Positions 50,574 through 60,124 of a stretch of DNA of 64,000 nucleotides are shown here, piece after piece; the first letter of the stretch is position 1, and every line of letters begins with the position of its first letter. The notes under the pieces are model-generated. The model was not told the origin of the DNA. It made no database searches and worked only from the letters and a program-made list of their open reading frames with translations. The position numbers and the translations under genes were made by a program. Origin of the DNA: Alkalimonas mucilaginosa (GTDB taxonomy: Bacteria; Pseudomonadota; Gammaproteobacteria; Enterobacterales; Alteromonadaceae); contig NZ_JAUGZK010000004.1 in the NCBI RefSeq assembly GCF_036327005.1, forward strand, positions 186,001-250,000, in the 5' to 3' direction.

Positions 50574-50631
50574 GTTTTTGCGGTACACTATTTTTATTAA
50601 AACAGTACTGAATTGATCCCGGAGTAGCTTA

Positions 50632-51852
50632 ATGACTGAATTTGATGCGGTTTGGCTCAATGCCAATCTGGCCACCATGCAAGCCGGCAGCGAACCCTAT
50701 GGCGCCATCACCGATGGTGCTATTGCTGTGAAAGATGGCCGCATTGCCTGGCTGGGCCCCAAAAGCGAACTTCCCGCCTTTGATGCGCTTAGTACCCCTT
50801 TGTACGATGTGCAGGGGCAGTGGCTTCTGCCGGGGCTGATCGATTGCCATACCCATTTGGTCTATGGCGGCAACCGGGCCAATGAGTTTGAACTGCGGCT
50901 GCAAGGGGCCAGCTATGAGGCCATTGCCAAAGCCGGGGGCGGTATTCGCTCCACCGTTAAAGCCACCCGCGAGGCCAGTGCCGAGCAGCTGTTTGTGCTA
51001 GGCAAAGACCGGCTCAATGCCTTGCTGTCGCAAGGAGTGACCGAAGTGGAAATTAAATCCGGCTACGGGCTGGACTTGGCCAGCGAGCAAAAAATGCTGC
51101 AGGTAGCGCGTGAGCTGGCGGCCCATCATCCCATTCGTATCCATACCACCTTTTTAGGGGCTCATGCCTTGCCGCCGGAATTTAGTGACAGCGATGCCTA
51201 CATCGATTACCTGTGCCAGACCATGTTGCCCGAGCTGCACCGACAGCAGCTGGTCGATGCGGTCGATGTGTTTTGCGAAGGCATCGGCTTTAGCGTTGAG
51301 CAAAGCCACCGGCTGTTTGAAACCGCCACAGCGCTGGGATTGCCGGTCAAAGCCCATGCCGAGCAGTTGTCCAACCTGGGTGGCAGTGCTTTGGTGGCCG
51401 AGTTTGGCGGCCTGTCGGCCGATCACATCGAGTATCTGGACGAAGCCGGTGTGCAGGCGATGGCCAAAGCCGGCACCGTGGCAGTGCTGCTGCCGGGTGC
51501 TTTTTACTTTTTAAAAGAAACCAAAAAGCCGCCGATTGAGCTGCTGCGCCGCTACCAGGTGCCGATGGCGGTTGCCACCGATCTTAACCCAGGCACCTCG
51601 CCGCTGTGCAATCTGCCGCTGATGCTGAATATGGCCTGTACCTTCTTTGCGCTAACCCCGGAAGAAGCTTTGCTTGGTGTGACCCGTCATGCCGCGACAG
51701 CGCTGGGTATCCGTGATGCCGGAACTTTGGCGGTTGGCAACAAAGCCAACTTTGGCTGTTATGCCATCAGCCAGCCGGCGGAGTTGGTGTATCAGCAGGG
51801 GGTAAATCCTTTGCGACAATTGGTTGTTGCCGGGCGTCAGCTACAGATTTGA
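50632..51852 (+). CDS. hutI: Imidazolonepropionase HutI
   Basis: Hydrolyses 4-imidazolone-5-propanoate to N-formimino-L-glutamate. Amidohydrolase of 406 residues with metal motif DCHTHLVYGGNR, the conserved EIKSGYGLDL, FLGAHALP, and DLNPGTSPLCNLPLMLNMAC near the end. Starts after CGGAGTAG. Transcribed divergently from hutCUH under the shared operator. Confidence 0.96.
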   Translation: MTEFDAVWLNANLATMQAGSEPYGAITDGAIAVKDGRIAWLGPKSELPAFDALSTPLYDVQGQWLLPGLIDCHTHLVYGGNRANEFELRLQGASYEAIAKAGGGIRSTVKATREASAEQLFVLGKDRLNALLSQGVTEVEIKSGYGLDLASEQKMLQVARELAAHHPIRIHTTFLGAHALPPEFSDSDAYIDYLCQTMLPELHRQQLVDAVDVFCEGIGFSVEQSHRLFETATALGLPVKAHAEQLSNLGGSALVAEFGGLSADHIEYLDEAGVQAMAKAGTVAVLLPGAFYFLKETKKPPIELLRRYQVPMAVATDLNPGTSPLCNLPLMLNMACTFFALTPEEALLGVTRHAATALGIRDAGTLAVGNKANFGCYAISQPAELVYQQGVNPLRQLVVAGRQLQI

Positions 51853-51917
51853 CCTTTACTTTACAATCCAGACAAAGTCGTTATGCTAAGCCAATACCTG
51901 ATGCTGAGTTATCCCAA

Positions 51918-53456
51918 ATGCGCTATCTGAGTCTCTTGTGCCTGGGGGCATGTCCTTATTTTGTCTGGGCCGCTGATGACAGTTTCTCTGCCTGGCTGCC
52001 CTGGTGGCCATTGCTGCTGGTACTACCGATTGTGGTGCTGTTATGGCAGAACCGAAGGCTGCAGCAACAACTGGCCAGGTCAGCGGAGTCCCCGTTGCGC
52101 GTGCATCAGCTTTTGCACGATGAAATCACAGGTTTTCCTAACAAAGAATTATTGCGCCAGCAATTGACCACGGTGTTTCAACAGCAAGCTGATAAGCATT
52201 GTGCTCTTTTGTTGTTCAAAGTGACTCAGTTTGAGGCCATCAATGAAGCGCTGGGTTATCGAAACAGCAACTTACTGCTGATGCAACTGGCCCACCGCAT
52301 TAATGAGCAATTGCATGCACAGGAGGCTTTGCTTTGCCTGGAGCTGCGGGAGCAAAAAGCCATCCGGCTGTGTCATCTTGGTGGTGTCGATTTTGTAGCC
52401 TGGGCGGATATTTCAAGGTCCCCTTATTTGGCAGAGCAATTAGCAAGGCAAGTGGAGCAGCATGTTGTGCAGCCGCTATTGCTGCAAAGTAGTGCGATGA
52501 GCTATCAGGTATGCACCGGGATTGCTTACTTTCCGGAGCACGGAGGGCAACTGAATGAATTATTGGAGCGGGCTTATCTGGCGTTGCAACACCACCGCTG
52601 GCATACCCCAGATAATGCGGTATTTGATCCTGGTCTGCTGACATACACCGATGACAAATTACGCTTTATGGCCGAGTTGCGCCAGGGCATCGAACAGCAG
52701 CAGTTGGCGCTCTATGTCCAACCACAAATGGATCTAAAGCAAGGAACCTTAGAGGCTGCTGAGGTGTTGGTTCGCTGGCAACATCCAAGACTTGGCCAGT
52801 TAGCGCCGGATGATTTTTTGGAGACTGCCGAACAGCTTGGGGTTATTTATTCACTGACACAATGGGTGTTGCAGCAATCCATCCAAAGCCTGGCAGAGCT
52901 GCAGGCAGAGTTTCCAGCGATGAAGCTGGCAGTGAATTTATCCAGCAAAGATCTGTTGCAGGATGAGTTGGTGGATTTTATTCAAGCCTTATTGCTGCAA
53001 CACCAGGTCAGGCCGGCTAGCCTGGTGCTTGAACTGACCGAGCGAGCTCTGACACATGAACCCGTGCAGGCAATTACCATGTTGTTGCGTTTGCAGCAGT
53101 TGGGTGTTGAGTTGGCGCTGGATGATTTTGGTACCGGTTTTTCTTCCCTGTTTCATTTACGGCAGTTGCCAATCAGCCATGTGAAGATTGACTGCAGCTT
53201 TATCAACGACCTGCATAAAAGCGATACCCATATTGCCATTACCGGGGCTATTATCGATATTGCCAGAAACCTTGGTTTGGGGGTGGTTGCTGAAGGGATT
53301 GAGGAGAAACAGGTTGAGCAAAAGCTGTTGACGATGGGTTGCACCAGAGGCCAGGGTTTTTACTACTCCCGGCCTTTTGAGCTAAAAGGGCTGGCACCCT
53401 GGCTTAAACAGTGGCAGAAGTCGTCTGGTCCGGCAGGTTCGCCCGCGCCTGAATAA
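51918..53456 (+). CDS. Membrane-anchored GGDEF/EAL protein (probable c-di-GMP phosphodiesterase)
   Basis: A 512-residue protein with a signal-like start, one membrane helix (WLPWWPLLLVLPIVVLLW), a degenerate GGDEF domain (the motif reads GGVDF, so cyclase activity is unlikely) and a C-terminal EAL domain (about 245-495). In the EAL motif the sequence is A-E-V-L-V-R-W, keeping the catalytic Glu; NLSSKDL, ELTERAL, DDFGTGFSS, KIDCSFI and EGIEEKQ are intact, so hydrolysis of c-di-GMP is plausible. ATG 51918 lies 65 bases after hutI; a TTG at 51849 overlapping the hutI stop is an alternative. Its 3' end overlaps hutG by 53 bases on the other strand. Confidence 0.85.
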   Translation: MRYLSLLCLGACPYFVWAADDSFSAWLPWWPLLLVLPIVVLLWQNRRLQQQLARSAESPLRVHQLLHDEITGFPNKELLRQQLTTVFQQQADKHCALLLFKVTQFEAINEALGYRNSNLLLMQLAHRINEQLHAQEALLCLELREQKAIRLCHLGGVDFVAWADISRSPYLAEQLARQVEQHVVQPLLLQSSAMSYQVCTGIAYFPEHGGQLNELLERAYLALQHHRWHTPDNAVFDPGLLTYTDDKLRFMAELRQGIEQQQLALYVQPQMDLKQGTLEAAEVLVRWQHPRLGQLAPDDFLETAEQLGVIYSLTQWVLQQSIQSLAELQAEFPAMKLAVNLSSKDLLQDELVDFIQALLLQHQVRPASLVLELTERALTHEPVQAITMLLRLQQLGVELALDDFGTGFSSLFHLRQLPISHVKIDCSFINDLHKSDTHIAITGAIIDIARNLGLGVVAEGIEEKQVEQKLLTMGCTRGQGFYYSRPFELKGLAPWLKQWQKSSGPAGSPAPE

Positions 53457-54483
53457 AGGCATAACACAAGGTGGCCAGTACCTGGCCCGTATGCAGCATG
53501 CCAGCTTCGATGCCGGCAGGGTGTCTGGCAGGTGCTGCTTCAGCCAGGTGCACATAGCGACAGCGTGGTAATTGAGCCAGTTGATAGACATAGTGCTCGG
53601 CGGCCTGTACCGACAGCCCGCTGCTGGTAAAAGCGCTGACAGGCATGCCTTCAATGCTGTCGGTATCCAGCTCAATACCAATGGCACCTTCGGAGTTGGC
53701 CACAAAGTCGATGCACTGATCCACGGCCTCAGGCCATGAGAGCTCATGTCGCGGGCTGAGCTTTTGCAGGCTGATAAACTCTGCTTCTGCCTGCTGCAGA
53801 GCATCCAGGCTGACTTGATTGTTCTTTAGTTCATGCAGGCCTAAGACAAAGTACTTATCCAGTAATTGCTCTGTTTTCGCATAGCTAAAGCCATTGCCGC
53901 TGTGACGACCTTCCTGCGGGCGGAAATCTGCATGAGGGTCCAGATTGGCACAGCTGACAGGCAAAGCTGTTTGCTTGGCCAGTGCTTTGATAATAGGGTA
54001 GGCATTGTTATGGCCGCCGCCAATGATCAGAACATCAAAACCTGCGGCAAAGAGCGGCAGTATGGCTTGCTCTACTTGTTGGTCCAACTCTGCGCACAGC
54101 TGTCGCAGTTGTTGCAATTGCGCTGGGTTCGTGGCATCCAGCTCACGGCTTTGCAGCAACAGCTTGCTACAATCCACTTCGCCAGCCAGCAGGATTGGGC
54201 CTGCGGCTTGGGTAAAGGCATTGGCTTGCAAGTTAAGCCAGCAGTGTAAAAAGGCTTGCCAGCCCAGCTCTGCTCCCCCCTGACCGAGGTTGGCTCTTGG
54301 GCCAATGTCTTCCGGGATCCCTAGTAGGGCAAAGCGGGCACCTTTGGCCCTGGCTTGCTGCAAAGCTTCGGCGATTGGCAGTGCCGGGTCTGGCAGCAGG
54401 ACACTTTGACCCTGGCGTTGTTCTGCTGGCCTGGTTTTAAACCAGGCATTCAGTTGTTCGGTGGTGTAACGCAGCAGTGCCAT
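53404..54483 (-). CDS. hutG: Formimidoylglutamase HutG (arginase family)
   Basis: Splits N-formimino-L-glutamate into glutamate and formamide, the last step of the pathway. The 359-residue product has the arginase-family metal motifs GGGHNNAYP, NLDPHADFR (the D-x-H-x-D site) and IELDTDSIEGMPVSA (the D-x-D site). It is longer than the 310-320 residues common for HutG owing to an extended N-terminus. It is read in the opposite direction to hutI, outside the hutC operon, starting 3 bases after rraA. Confidence 0.88.
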   Translation of the reverse strand: MALLRYTTEQLNAWFKTRPAEQRQGQSVLLPDPALPIAEALQQARAKGARFALLGIPEDIGPRANLGQGGAELGWQAFLHCWLNLQANAFTQAAGPILLAGEVDCSKLLLQSRELDATNPAQLQQLRQLCAELDQQVEQAILPLFAAGFDVLIIGGGHNNAYPIIKALAKQTALPVSCANLDPHADFRPQEGRHSGNGFSYAKTEQLLDKYFVLGLHELKNNQVSLDALQQAEAEFISLQKLSPRHELSWPEAVDQCIDFVANSEGAIGIELDTDSIEGMPVSAFTSSGLSVQAAEHYVYQLAQLPRCRYVHLAEAAPARHPAGIEAGMLHTGQVLATLCYAFIQARANLPDQTTSATV

Positions 54484-54486
54484 GGC

Positions 54487-54972
54487 TTATTCAATATCCA
54501 ATGGATCGGGAGACAGAATAATGCCGGTATTGTCGGCGTAGAGGTGATCATCGGGTAAAAAGGTAACACCAGCAAAATTCACCGGCACATCCAGTTCGCC
54601 GAAGCCTTTGTCATCAGCCCCAACCGGGATGGCATTGATGGCCTGAACGCCGACATCGAAATCCTCCAGTGCATCCACATCCCGCACACAGCCATAGCAG
54701 ACAATGCCTTCCCAGCCCTGGCTGTTAGCCAGCGACACCAGCTCGGCATCCAGCAAAGCACGGCGGCTGGAACCGCCACCATCAATCAGCAATACCATGC
54801 CTATACCTGGTTCAGCCAGTACCTGACGAATAAGACCATTGTCTTCAAAGCACTTGATGGTGCGTACCCGGCCACCAAAGGAGCGGCGGCCACCGTAGTT
54901 GCTGAAAATAGGCTCTACCACATCAATTGAGTCGGCGTAGAGATCGGATAATTCAGAAGTATTGTATTCCAT
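54487..54972 (-). CDS. rraA: Ribonuclease E activity regulator RraA
   Basis: Binds and inhibits RNase E. The 161-residue product is close to E. coli RraA throughout: YNTSELSDLYADSIDVVEPI, GGRVRTIKCFEDNGL, DGGGSSRRALLDAELV, and the end DHLYADNTGIILSPDPLDIE. Standard length. It is followed after 3 bases by hutG. In E. coli rraA lies near hslVU-menA, and the hslVU genes are also close here, so the neighbourhood is partly conserved. Confidence 0.95.
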   Translation of the reverse strand: MEYNTSELSDLYADSIDVVEPIFSNYGGRRSFGGRVRTIKCFEDNGLIRQVLAEPGIGMVLLIDGGGSSRRALLDAELVSLANSQGWEGIVCYGCVRDVDALEDFDVGVQAINAIPVGADDKGFGELDVPVNFAGVTFLPDDHLYADNTGIILSPDPLDIE

Positions 54973-55175
54973 GGGTGGCTCCGGATGAACAGCGCGGGTA
55001 ACCCATAGTATAACTGGCCTGTGTGACAGCTCAAGCGCTTATCTGCGCTATCAGGAAGTTAAGTAGGGTACTTGGTATCTGGCAGGATTTTTTTCTGCTA
55101 TTCTCGCGCACCTTTTCCAAGCACTGACTATGCTTGTTAATGCATTCAAAAACCTTCGCTTGTTAGGAGAGCAGT

Positions 55176-57050
55176 ATGTTCAGACAATTTAGTATCAAAC
55201 AACGGTTGATGGCCAATGGTATTGCGTTACTGCTTGCCATGTTGGTGATGCTGTGGCTACTGTTTTACCAAAGCAGCCAGTTAACCAGTCTGGCTCAGGC
55301 GCAGGAAAGTGTGCAGCGGCTCAATACCGATGTATTGATGTTTCGACGCCATGAAAAGGATTTCTTGTTGCGATTTGAAAGCCGTTACCTGGAGCGCATG
55401 CAGCAGCATTATAGCGGTACGCAGCAATTAGTCGGCAGCCTGGATGCCAACCTGCAGCAGCATGGCATTGATCGTCGCCCTTTGCAGGAGTTCAGTCAAT
55501 TGACCGAGCGCTACCAGCAAAGCTTTGCAGCTTTGGTGCAGCAATATCAGCGCATGGGGCTGACACCAGAGCAGGGGTTGCAGGTGGAGTTGCGTCAGGC
55601 CGCCCAGCAGATTGAACAACTGGTGCAGCGGCGTGGCGATGATCGTCTGATGGCGCAATTGCTGTTGTTGCGTCGCCATGAGAAGGATTTCCTGTTACGA
55701 CGTGATGCGGATTATTACCAGCGTTTCGGCCGTGAAGTACAAACTCTGCAGCGCGCTATTCAGACTGATATGGTCGATGCTGCAGGCGGCCAGCAAATGC
55801 AGCAGTTGCTATCGGATTACCAGTTGGCTTTTTCCAATCTGGTTTCGGCTTACCAGCAGGCCGGGTTGGATCAGAACTCTGGCTTACAAGGAGAAATGCG
55901 GCGGGCGATTCAGGCTACTGAGCAAAGTTTGCAGCAACTATCCGAGGCCACCGGTCAAGCCATCAGCCGTGCCGTAGATCGTACCCAATGGCTGGCTTTA
56001 AGCTTTTTTGTGTTGGTACTCGTACTGGCGTTGTCTCTGGTATTTGCAACCAGCCGCAGCATTTTGCAACCCATACTGGCTGTGTGTCAGACGGTGGGGT
56101 TGATTCGGCGCGACAATGATTTCCGACAGCGCATTCAGGTGGAAGGCAAGGATGAAATGACCCAGCTGGCCAATGATGTCAATGGCATGATTGGTGACTT
56201 TCAGGATCTGGTGAATAATGTCAACCAGGCCCTGGAGATGCTGGATACCGCGACCCAGCAACTGGCCAAATCGACCAATGAAACCAGCGATGGCATGCAG
56301 CTGCAGCAGCAGGAAAGCGATATGGTGGCAACGGCTGTCACCGAAATGGGCGCCACCATCAATGAAATTGCCGGCAATACCGAAAGCACGGCCAGTCGTG
56401 CCAGCAGCACCAACGACAACGCTCAGCATGGTCAGCAGGAGGTCGAAAAAACAGTGGCCGGTATTCAGCAGTTATCCGCTGAATTACAGGATGCTACCCA
56501 GGTGGTCGAAGCGCTGGAGCAAGACAGCCAAACCATTGGATCGGTGCTGGATGTGATCCGCGGCATCGCCGAGCAAACCAATTTGCTGGCACTGAATGCT
56601 GCGATTGAAGCAGCACGTGCTGGTGAACAGGGCCGGGGCTTTGCGGTGGTGGCGGACGAGGTTCGCAACCTGGCGATGCGGACGCAGGAATCGACCCGGC
56701 AGATTGAACAGATTATTGGGGGGTTGCAGGGGCGGACCAAAGACATTGTCCAGGTGATGTTGCATTGTAGGGAGCAGGGGCTGGCCAGTGCTGACCAAGC
56801 GCAGTTGGCCCGGCAGTTGCTGGAGCAAATCACCGAAGATGTCAGTGGTATTATGGACATGACCACGCAGATAGCGGCGGCCATCGAAGAGCAAAGCCAG
56901 GTTGCTGCCGAAGTGAACCAGAATGTGGTGAAAATTCGTGATATCTCGGTGCAGTCCTATCAGCATGCGCAGCACAATGCAGAGGTCAGTGATGAAGTGG
57001 CGGTGCAGGCAGCCCGCTTGCATCAGACGGTGGATCGCTTTAAGGCCTGA
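55176..57050 (+). CDS. Methyl-accepting chemotaxis protein with HBM-type sensor domain
   Basis: Chemoreceptor of 624 residues. The periplasmic sensor (about 35-275) contains two copies of the motif R-R-H-E-K-D-F-L-L-R (near residues 57 and 168), the hallmark of the helical bimodular (HBM) domain known from Pseudomonas McpS, which binds TCA-cycle acids. A second membrane helix (LSFFVLVLVLALSLVFATSR), HAMP domain and signalling domain (IRGIAEQTNLLALNAAIEAA) follow. It starts after TAGGAGAGCAGT. The ligand is not determined by sequence. Confidence 0.93.
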   Translation: MFRQFSIKQRLMANGIALLLAMLVMLWLLFYQSSQLTSLAQAQESVQRLNTDVLMFRRHEKDFLLRFESRYLERMQQHYSGTQQLVGSLDANLQQHGIDRRPLQEFSQLTERYQQSFAALVQQYQRMGLTPEQGLQVELRQAAQQIEQLVQRRGDDRLMAQLLLLRRHEKDFLLRRDADYYQRFGREVQTLQRAIQTDMVDAAGGQQMQQLLSDYQLAFSNLVSAYQQAGLDQNSGLQGEMRRAIQATEQSLQQLSEATGQAISRAVDRTQWLALSFFVLVLVLALSLVFATSRSILQPILAVCQTVGLIRRDNDFRQRIQVEGKDEMTQLANDVNGMIGDFQDLVNNVNQALEMLDTATQQLAKSTNETSDGMQLQQQESDMVATAVTEMGATINEIAGNTESTASRASSTNDNAQHGQQEVEKTVAGIQQLSAELQDATQVVEALEQDSQTIGSVLDVIRGIAEQTNLLALNAAIEAARAGEQGRGFAVVADEVRNLAMRTQESTRQIEQIIGGLQGRTKDIVQVMLHCREQGLASADQAQLARQLLEQITEDVSGIMDMTTQIAAAIEEQSQVAAEVNQNVVKIRDISVQSYQHAQHNAEVSDEVAVQAARLHQTVDRFKA

Positions 57051-57085
57051 GGTGACAAGGTAAGGTGTGGCAGAGGGGGAGAGGC

Positions 57086-57814
57086 ATGCAGCTGTTGTTG
57101 GGAGCCGCACTTATGCTGGCAGCGAATGCTTTACCAACAGAGCCGTTAACGGCCGTCACCACTCCGATGGGTAGCTACCAGACCATGGTCGATGGGGAAG
57201 TGGCCGGCAGCAATACGCTTTGGGTGCGGCAACTGCTTAATGAGGCAGGTTTGGATGCAGACTTTGTTATCTACCCCTGGGCCAGGGCCTATCAACTGGC
57301 ACGAACTGAGCCCAATGTGCTGATCTACGCCATGGCCCGCCTGCCCGAGCGTGAAAGCCAGTTTCACTGGATTGGCCCTATCGCCAACTTTGAGCTGGCA
57401 GTACTGGTAAAAACAGAACAACAGGCGGCACTCAAACAGCAGTTACTTCAGGGGGGCCGTATGAGTTTGGCGGTGCCGCGTGATCATGCTGCGGTGCCGT
57501 TGCTCAAGGCGATGCCTGAAGCTGGCCAATTGGATCTGTTTTTCACGGCCACTACCGACGAGGCCTTTCAGCTATTGGTGCATAAACGGGTGGATGCGGT
57601 GGTCGAAAACCCGGCATTACTGACTGAGCTGCTAGAGCCTTATCAGTTGCCTGGTGATACTTTGCAGCTGTTATGGCTATTGCCTGTATCAGGTGCTGCC
57701 GCTTACCTGGCTGCCAGTAAAACAACCGATCCCCATCTAGTGGAGCGGTTGCAACAGGCCTGGCAGCGTTTGTATGGTGTTTCGCAACCGATGCCGCGCG
57801 AGCGGCCAGAATGA
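57086..57814 (+). CDS. Periplasmic solute-binding protein family 3 (TM-less, ABC-independent)
   Basis: A 242-residue exported protein with a signal peptide (MQLLLGAALMLAANALP) and the small type 3 periplasmic binding fold (LWVRQLLNEAGLDADFVIYP, WARAYQLARTEPNVLIYAMA, ERESQFHWIGPIANFELAVL). This subgroup is common in Alteromonadales without a linked ABC permease, and none is present here. ATG 57086 with GGGGGAGAGG upstream is chosen over GTG 57065. It begins 35 bases after the HBM chemoreceptor, so it may feed a ligand to that receptor; that is inference. Confidence 0.8.
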   Translation: MQLLLGAALMLAANALPTEPLTAVTTPMGSYQTMVDGEVAGSNTLWVRQLLNEAGLDADFVIYPWARAYQLARTEPNVLIYAMARLPERESQFHWIGPIANFELAVLVKTEQQAALKQQLLQGGRMSLAVPRDHAAVPLLKAMPEAGQLDLFFTATTDEAFQLLVHKRVDAVVENPALLTELLEPYQLPGDTLQLLWLLPVSGAAAYLAASKTTDPHLVERLQQAWQRLYGVSQPMPRERPE

Positions 57815-57828
57815 CACTGCTAGTGGAT

Positions 57829-58230
57829 TTAGTCCCTGTGGGGTGGGGCTGAAGCATCAATAAAGCGAATGGGCACATTATCTTGCTGTGCTTTGGTTGT
57901 CGCCAACCGCTGCTGATACTGCTGCCACAGCCTTGCTTGCTCTGTTGCCAGTTGCTGCAGGTAGGCCCACCGATAAATTCCGGTTTGATGGCCATCATCA
58001 AAGCAAATTCGTACTCCGTAATGACCACTCGGCTCCAGCCGTTCGATGCCTACCGCTTGCTTATTTACTACCAATACCGGTTTGCCATGGCCTTGTACTT
58101 CGGCCGAGGGGGAATGCACCCGTAAAAACTCGGCCGAAAGGGTGGCACTGCTGCCATCGGCAAAATGCAGCTCCAATTGCTTGCTGCGTCTGTGATAATG
58201 CAGCTTGCGGACCACAGCAGCTTTGGTCAT
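57829..58230 (-). CDS. DUF971 family protein (GBBH-like N-terminal domain)
   Basis: A 133-residue protein of the DUF971 family, which corresponds to the N-terminal domain of gamma-butyrobetaine hydroxylase (KLHYHRRSKQLELHFADGSS, AEFLRVHSPSAEVQGHGKPV, YGVRICFDDGHQTGIYRWAY). Related single-domain proteins may take part in iron-sulfur handling, but the role is unsettled. It lies 2 bases after hslU in the same direction, a gene pair common in gammaproteobacteria. Confidence 0.88.
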   Translation of the reverse strand: MTKAAVVRKLHYHRRSKQLELHFADGSSATLSAEFLRVHSPSAEVQGHGKPVLVVNKQAVGIERLEPSGHYGVRICFDDGHQTGIYRWAYLQQLATEQARLWQQYQQRLATTKAQQDNVPIRFIDASAPPHRD

Positions 58231-58232
58231 GA

Positions 58233-59561
58233 TTACAGAATAAAGCGACTTAAGTCTTCGTCCTGCACCAATGCATCCAGATGTTTATCCACATAAGCTG
58301 CATCGACCAACACGCTCTGACCGGCATGATCAGCCGCTTCATAGGAGATTTCATCCAGCAAACGCTCCATCACGGTATAAAGACGACGGGCACCGATGTT
58401 TTCGGTTTTTTCATTGACATGAAAAGCCGCATCAGCCAGCTTGCGAATGCCATCTTTGGTAAATTCCAGCTTGACCCCTTCGGTCGCCAGCATGGCAATG
58501 CTCTGCTCGGTTAGCGAAGCCTTGGGCTCGGTCAATACCCGTTCGAAATCGTCGGCGGTAAGCGCGGATAACTCGACCCGGATGGGCAAGCGGCCCTGCA
58601 GCTCTGGTACCAAATCCGACGGCTTACTCATCTGGAAAGCACCCGAAGCGATAAACAGAATATGATCGGTTTTGATCATGCCGTGCTTGGTGTTGACGGT
58701 ACAGCCTTCAATCAATGGCAGTAAGTCACGTTGCACCCCTTCGCGGGAGACATCCGGGCCGCCGGTATTTTCCCGCTTACAGATTTTGTCCACCTCATCC
58801 AAAAACACAATGCCGTTTTGCTCTACCAGTTCAATGGCTTGCAGTTTCAGCTCTTCTGGATTGACCAGGCGGCTGGCTTCTTCTTCTACCAGCAGTTTAA
58901 AGGCATCTTTGATTTTTAGTTTACGCTTTTTCTTACGCTCGCTGCCGAGGTTCTGAAACATGCTTTGCAACTGCGAGGTCATTTCTTCCATGCCAGGCGG
59001 GGTCATAATTTCGATACCGATTTGCTGCTGAGCGATGTCAATATCGATTTCTTTATCATCCAATTGGCCTTCGCGCAGCTTTTTGCGAAACACCTGACGG
59101 GTGTTGCTGTTTTCTGCCGGCTGCTCGTCTTGCCAGTTATCACGGGCGCGTGGCAAGAGCGCATCCAAAATACGCTCTTCGGCCGCTTCTTCCGCCCGGT
59201 ACTGGTTCTTGGCAATTTCCTGCTCGCGCAGCATTTTTACCGCACTGTCGGCCAGATCGCGGATAATGCTTTCCACATCTTTGCCGACATAGCCCACCTC
59301 GGTGAACTTGGTGGCTTCGACCTTGATAAAAGGCGCATTGGCCAGTTTGGCCAAACGCCGGGCAATCTCGGTTTTCCCCACCCCGGTCGGGCCTATCATC
59401 AGAATATTTTTCGGTGTGACTTCCTGGCGCAGGGCTTCAGGCAGTTGCATCCGGCGCCAGCGGTTACGCAGCGCAATGGCCACGGCACGCTTGGCCTGGT
59501 GTTGGCCGATGATGTGCCGATCAAGCTCGTGCACAATTTCTCTGGGTGTCATATCGGACAT
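58233..59561 (-). CDS. hslU: HslUV protease ATPase subunit HslU
   Basis: AAA+ unfoldase that feeds the HslV protease, 442 residues. Walker A GPTGVGKTEIARRLAKL, Walker B GIVFLDEVDKI, the pore region YVGKDVES and C-terminal ARRLYTVMERLLDEISYEA are all present. Starts 12 bases after hslV in the same operon. Confidence 0.97.
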   Translation of the reverse strand: MSDMTPREIVHELDRHIIGQHQAKRAVAIALRNRWRRMQLPEALRQEVTPKNILMIGPTGVGKTEIARRLAKLANAPFIKVEATKFTEVGYVGKDVESIIRDLADSAVKMLREQEIAKNQYRAEEAAEERILDALLPRARDNWQDEQPAENSNTRQVFRKKLREGQLDDKEIDIDIAQQQIGIEIMTPPGMEEMTSQLQSMFQNLGSERKKKRKLKIKDAFKLLVEEEASRLVNPEELKLQAIELVEQNGIVFLDEVDKICKRENTGGPDVSREGVQRDLLPLIEGCTVNTKHGMIKTDHILFIASGAFQMSKPSDLVPELQGRLPIRVELSALTADDFERVLTEPKASLTEQSIAMLATEGVKLEFTKDGIRKLADAAFHVNEKTENIGARRLYTVMERLLDEISYEAADHAGQSVLVDAAYVDKHLDALVQDEDLSRFIL

Positions 59562-59573
59562 AAGGTAACCTGC

Positions 59574-60092
59574 TTATAACTGTTCAATGGTGTGGTGCTG
59601 GTTGGTAAATACGCAAATATTGCCAGCGATGGTCAGACTTTTCTCGACAATGTCCTTGGCGGCCAGCTCGGTATTTTCCAGCAAAGCGGTGGCTGCAGCC
59701 TGCGCAAAAGGGCCGCCGCTGCCGATGGCAATCAGATCATGCTCCGGTTGGATCACATCGCCGTTGCCGGTGATGATGAGTGATGCGGTGGTATCAGCTA
59801 CTGCAAGTAATGCTTCTAAGCGTCTTAGCATGCGATCAGTACGCCAGTCTTTTGCCAGTTCCACTGCAGCTCGCATCAGATGGCCCTGATGCATTTCCAG
59901 CTTGGCTTCAAAACGCTCAAATAAGGTAAAAGCGTCGGCAGTGCCACCGGCAAAGCCAGCCAGTACCTTGTCGTGATACAGGCGGCGTACTTTGCGGGCG
60001 TTGCCTTTCATTACGGTATTGCCGAGAGAAACCTGGCCATCGCCGCCCAGTGCGACCAGGCCATTACGGCGGACAGAAACTATGGTAGTCAT
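59574..60092 (-). CDS. hslV: HslUV protease peptidase subunit HslV
   Basis: Proteasome-like peptidase, 172 residues. After removal of Met1 the catalytic Thr2 is exposed (MTTIVSVRRNGLVALGGDGQ). KGNARKVRRL and GFAGGTADAFTLFERFEAKL are conserved. The gene follows a heat-shock-type promoter candidate at 60125-60153. Confidence 0.97.
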   Translation of the reverse strand: MTTIVSVRRNGLVALGGDGQVSLGNTVMKGNARKVRRLYHDKVLAGFAGGTADAFTLFERFEAKLEMHQGHLMRAAVELAKDWRTDRMLRRLEALLAVADTTASLIITGNGDVIQPEHDLIAIGSGGPFAQAAATALLENTELAAKDIVEKSLTIAGNICVFTNQHHTIEQL

Positions 60093-60124
60093 GAGGAGCC
60101 CTTATGGCATTTTCGATGAAAGCT

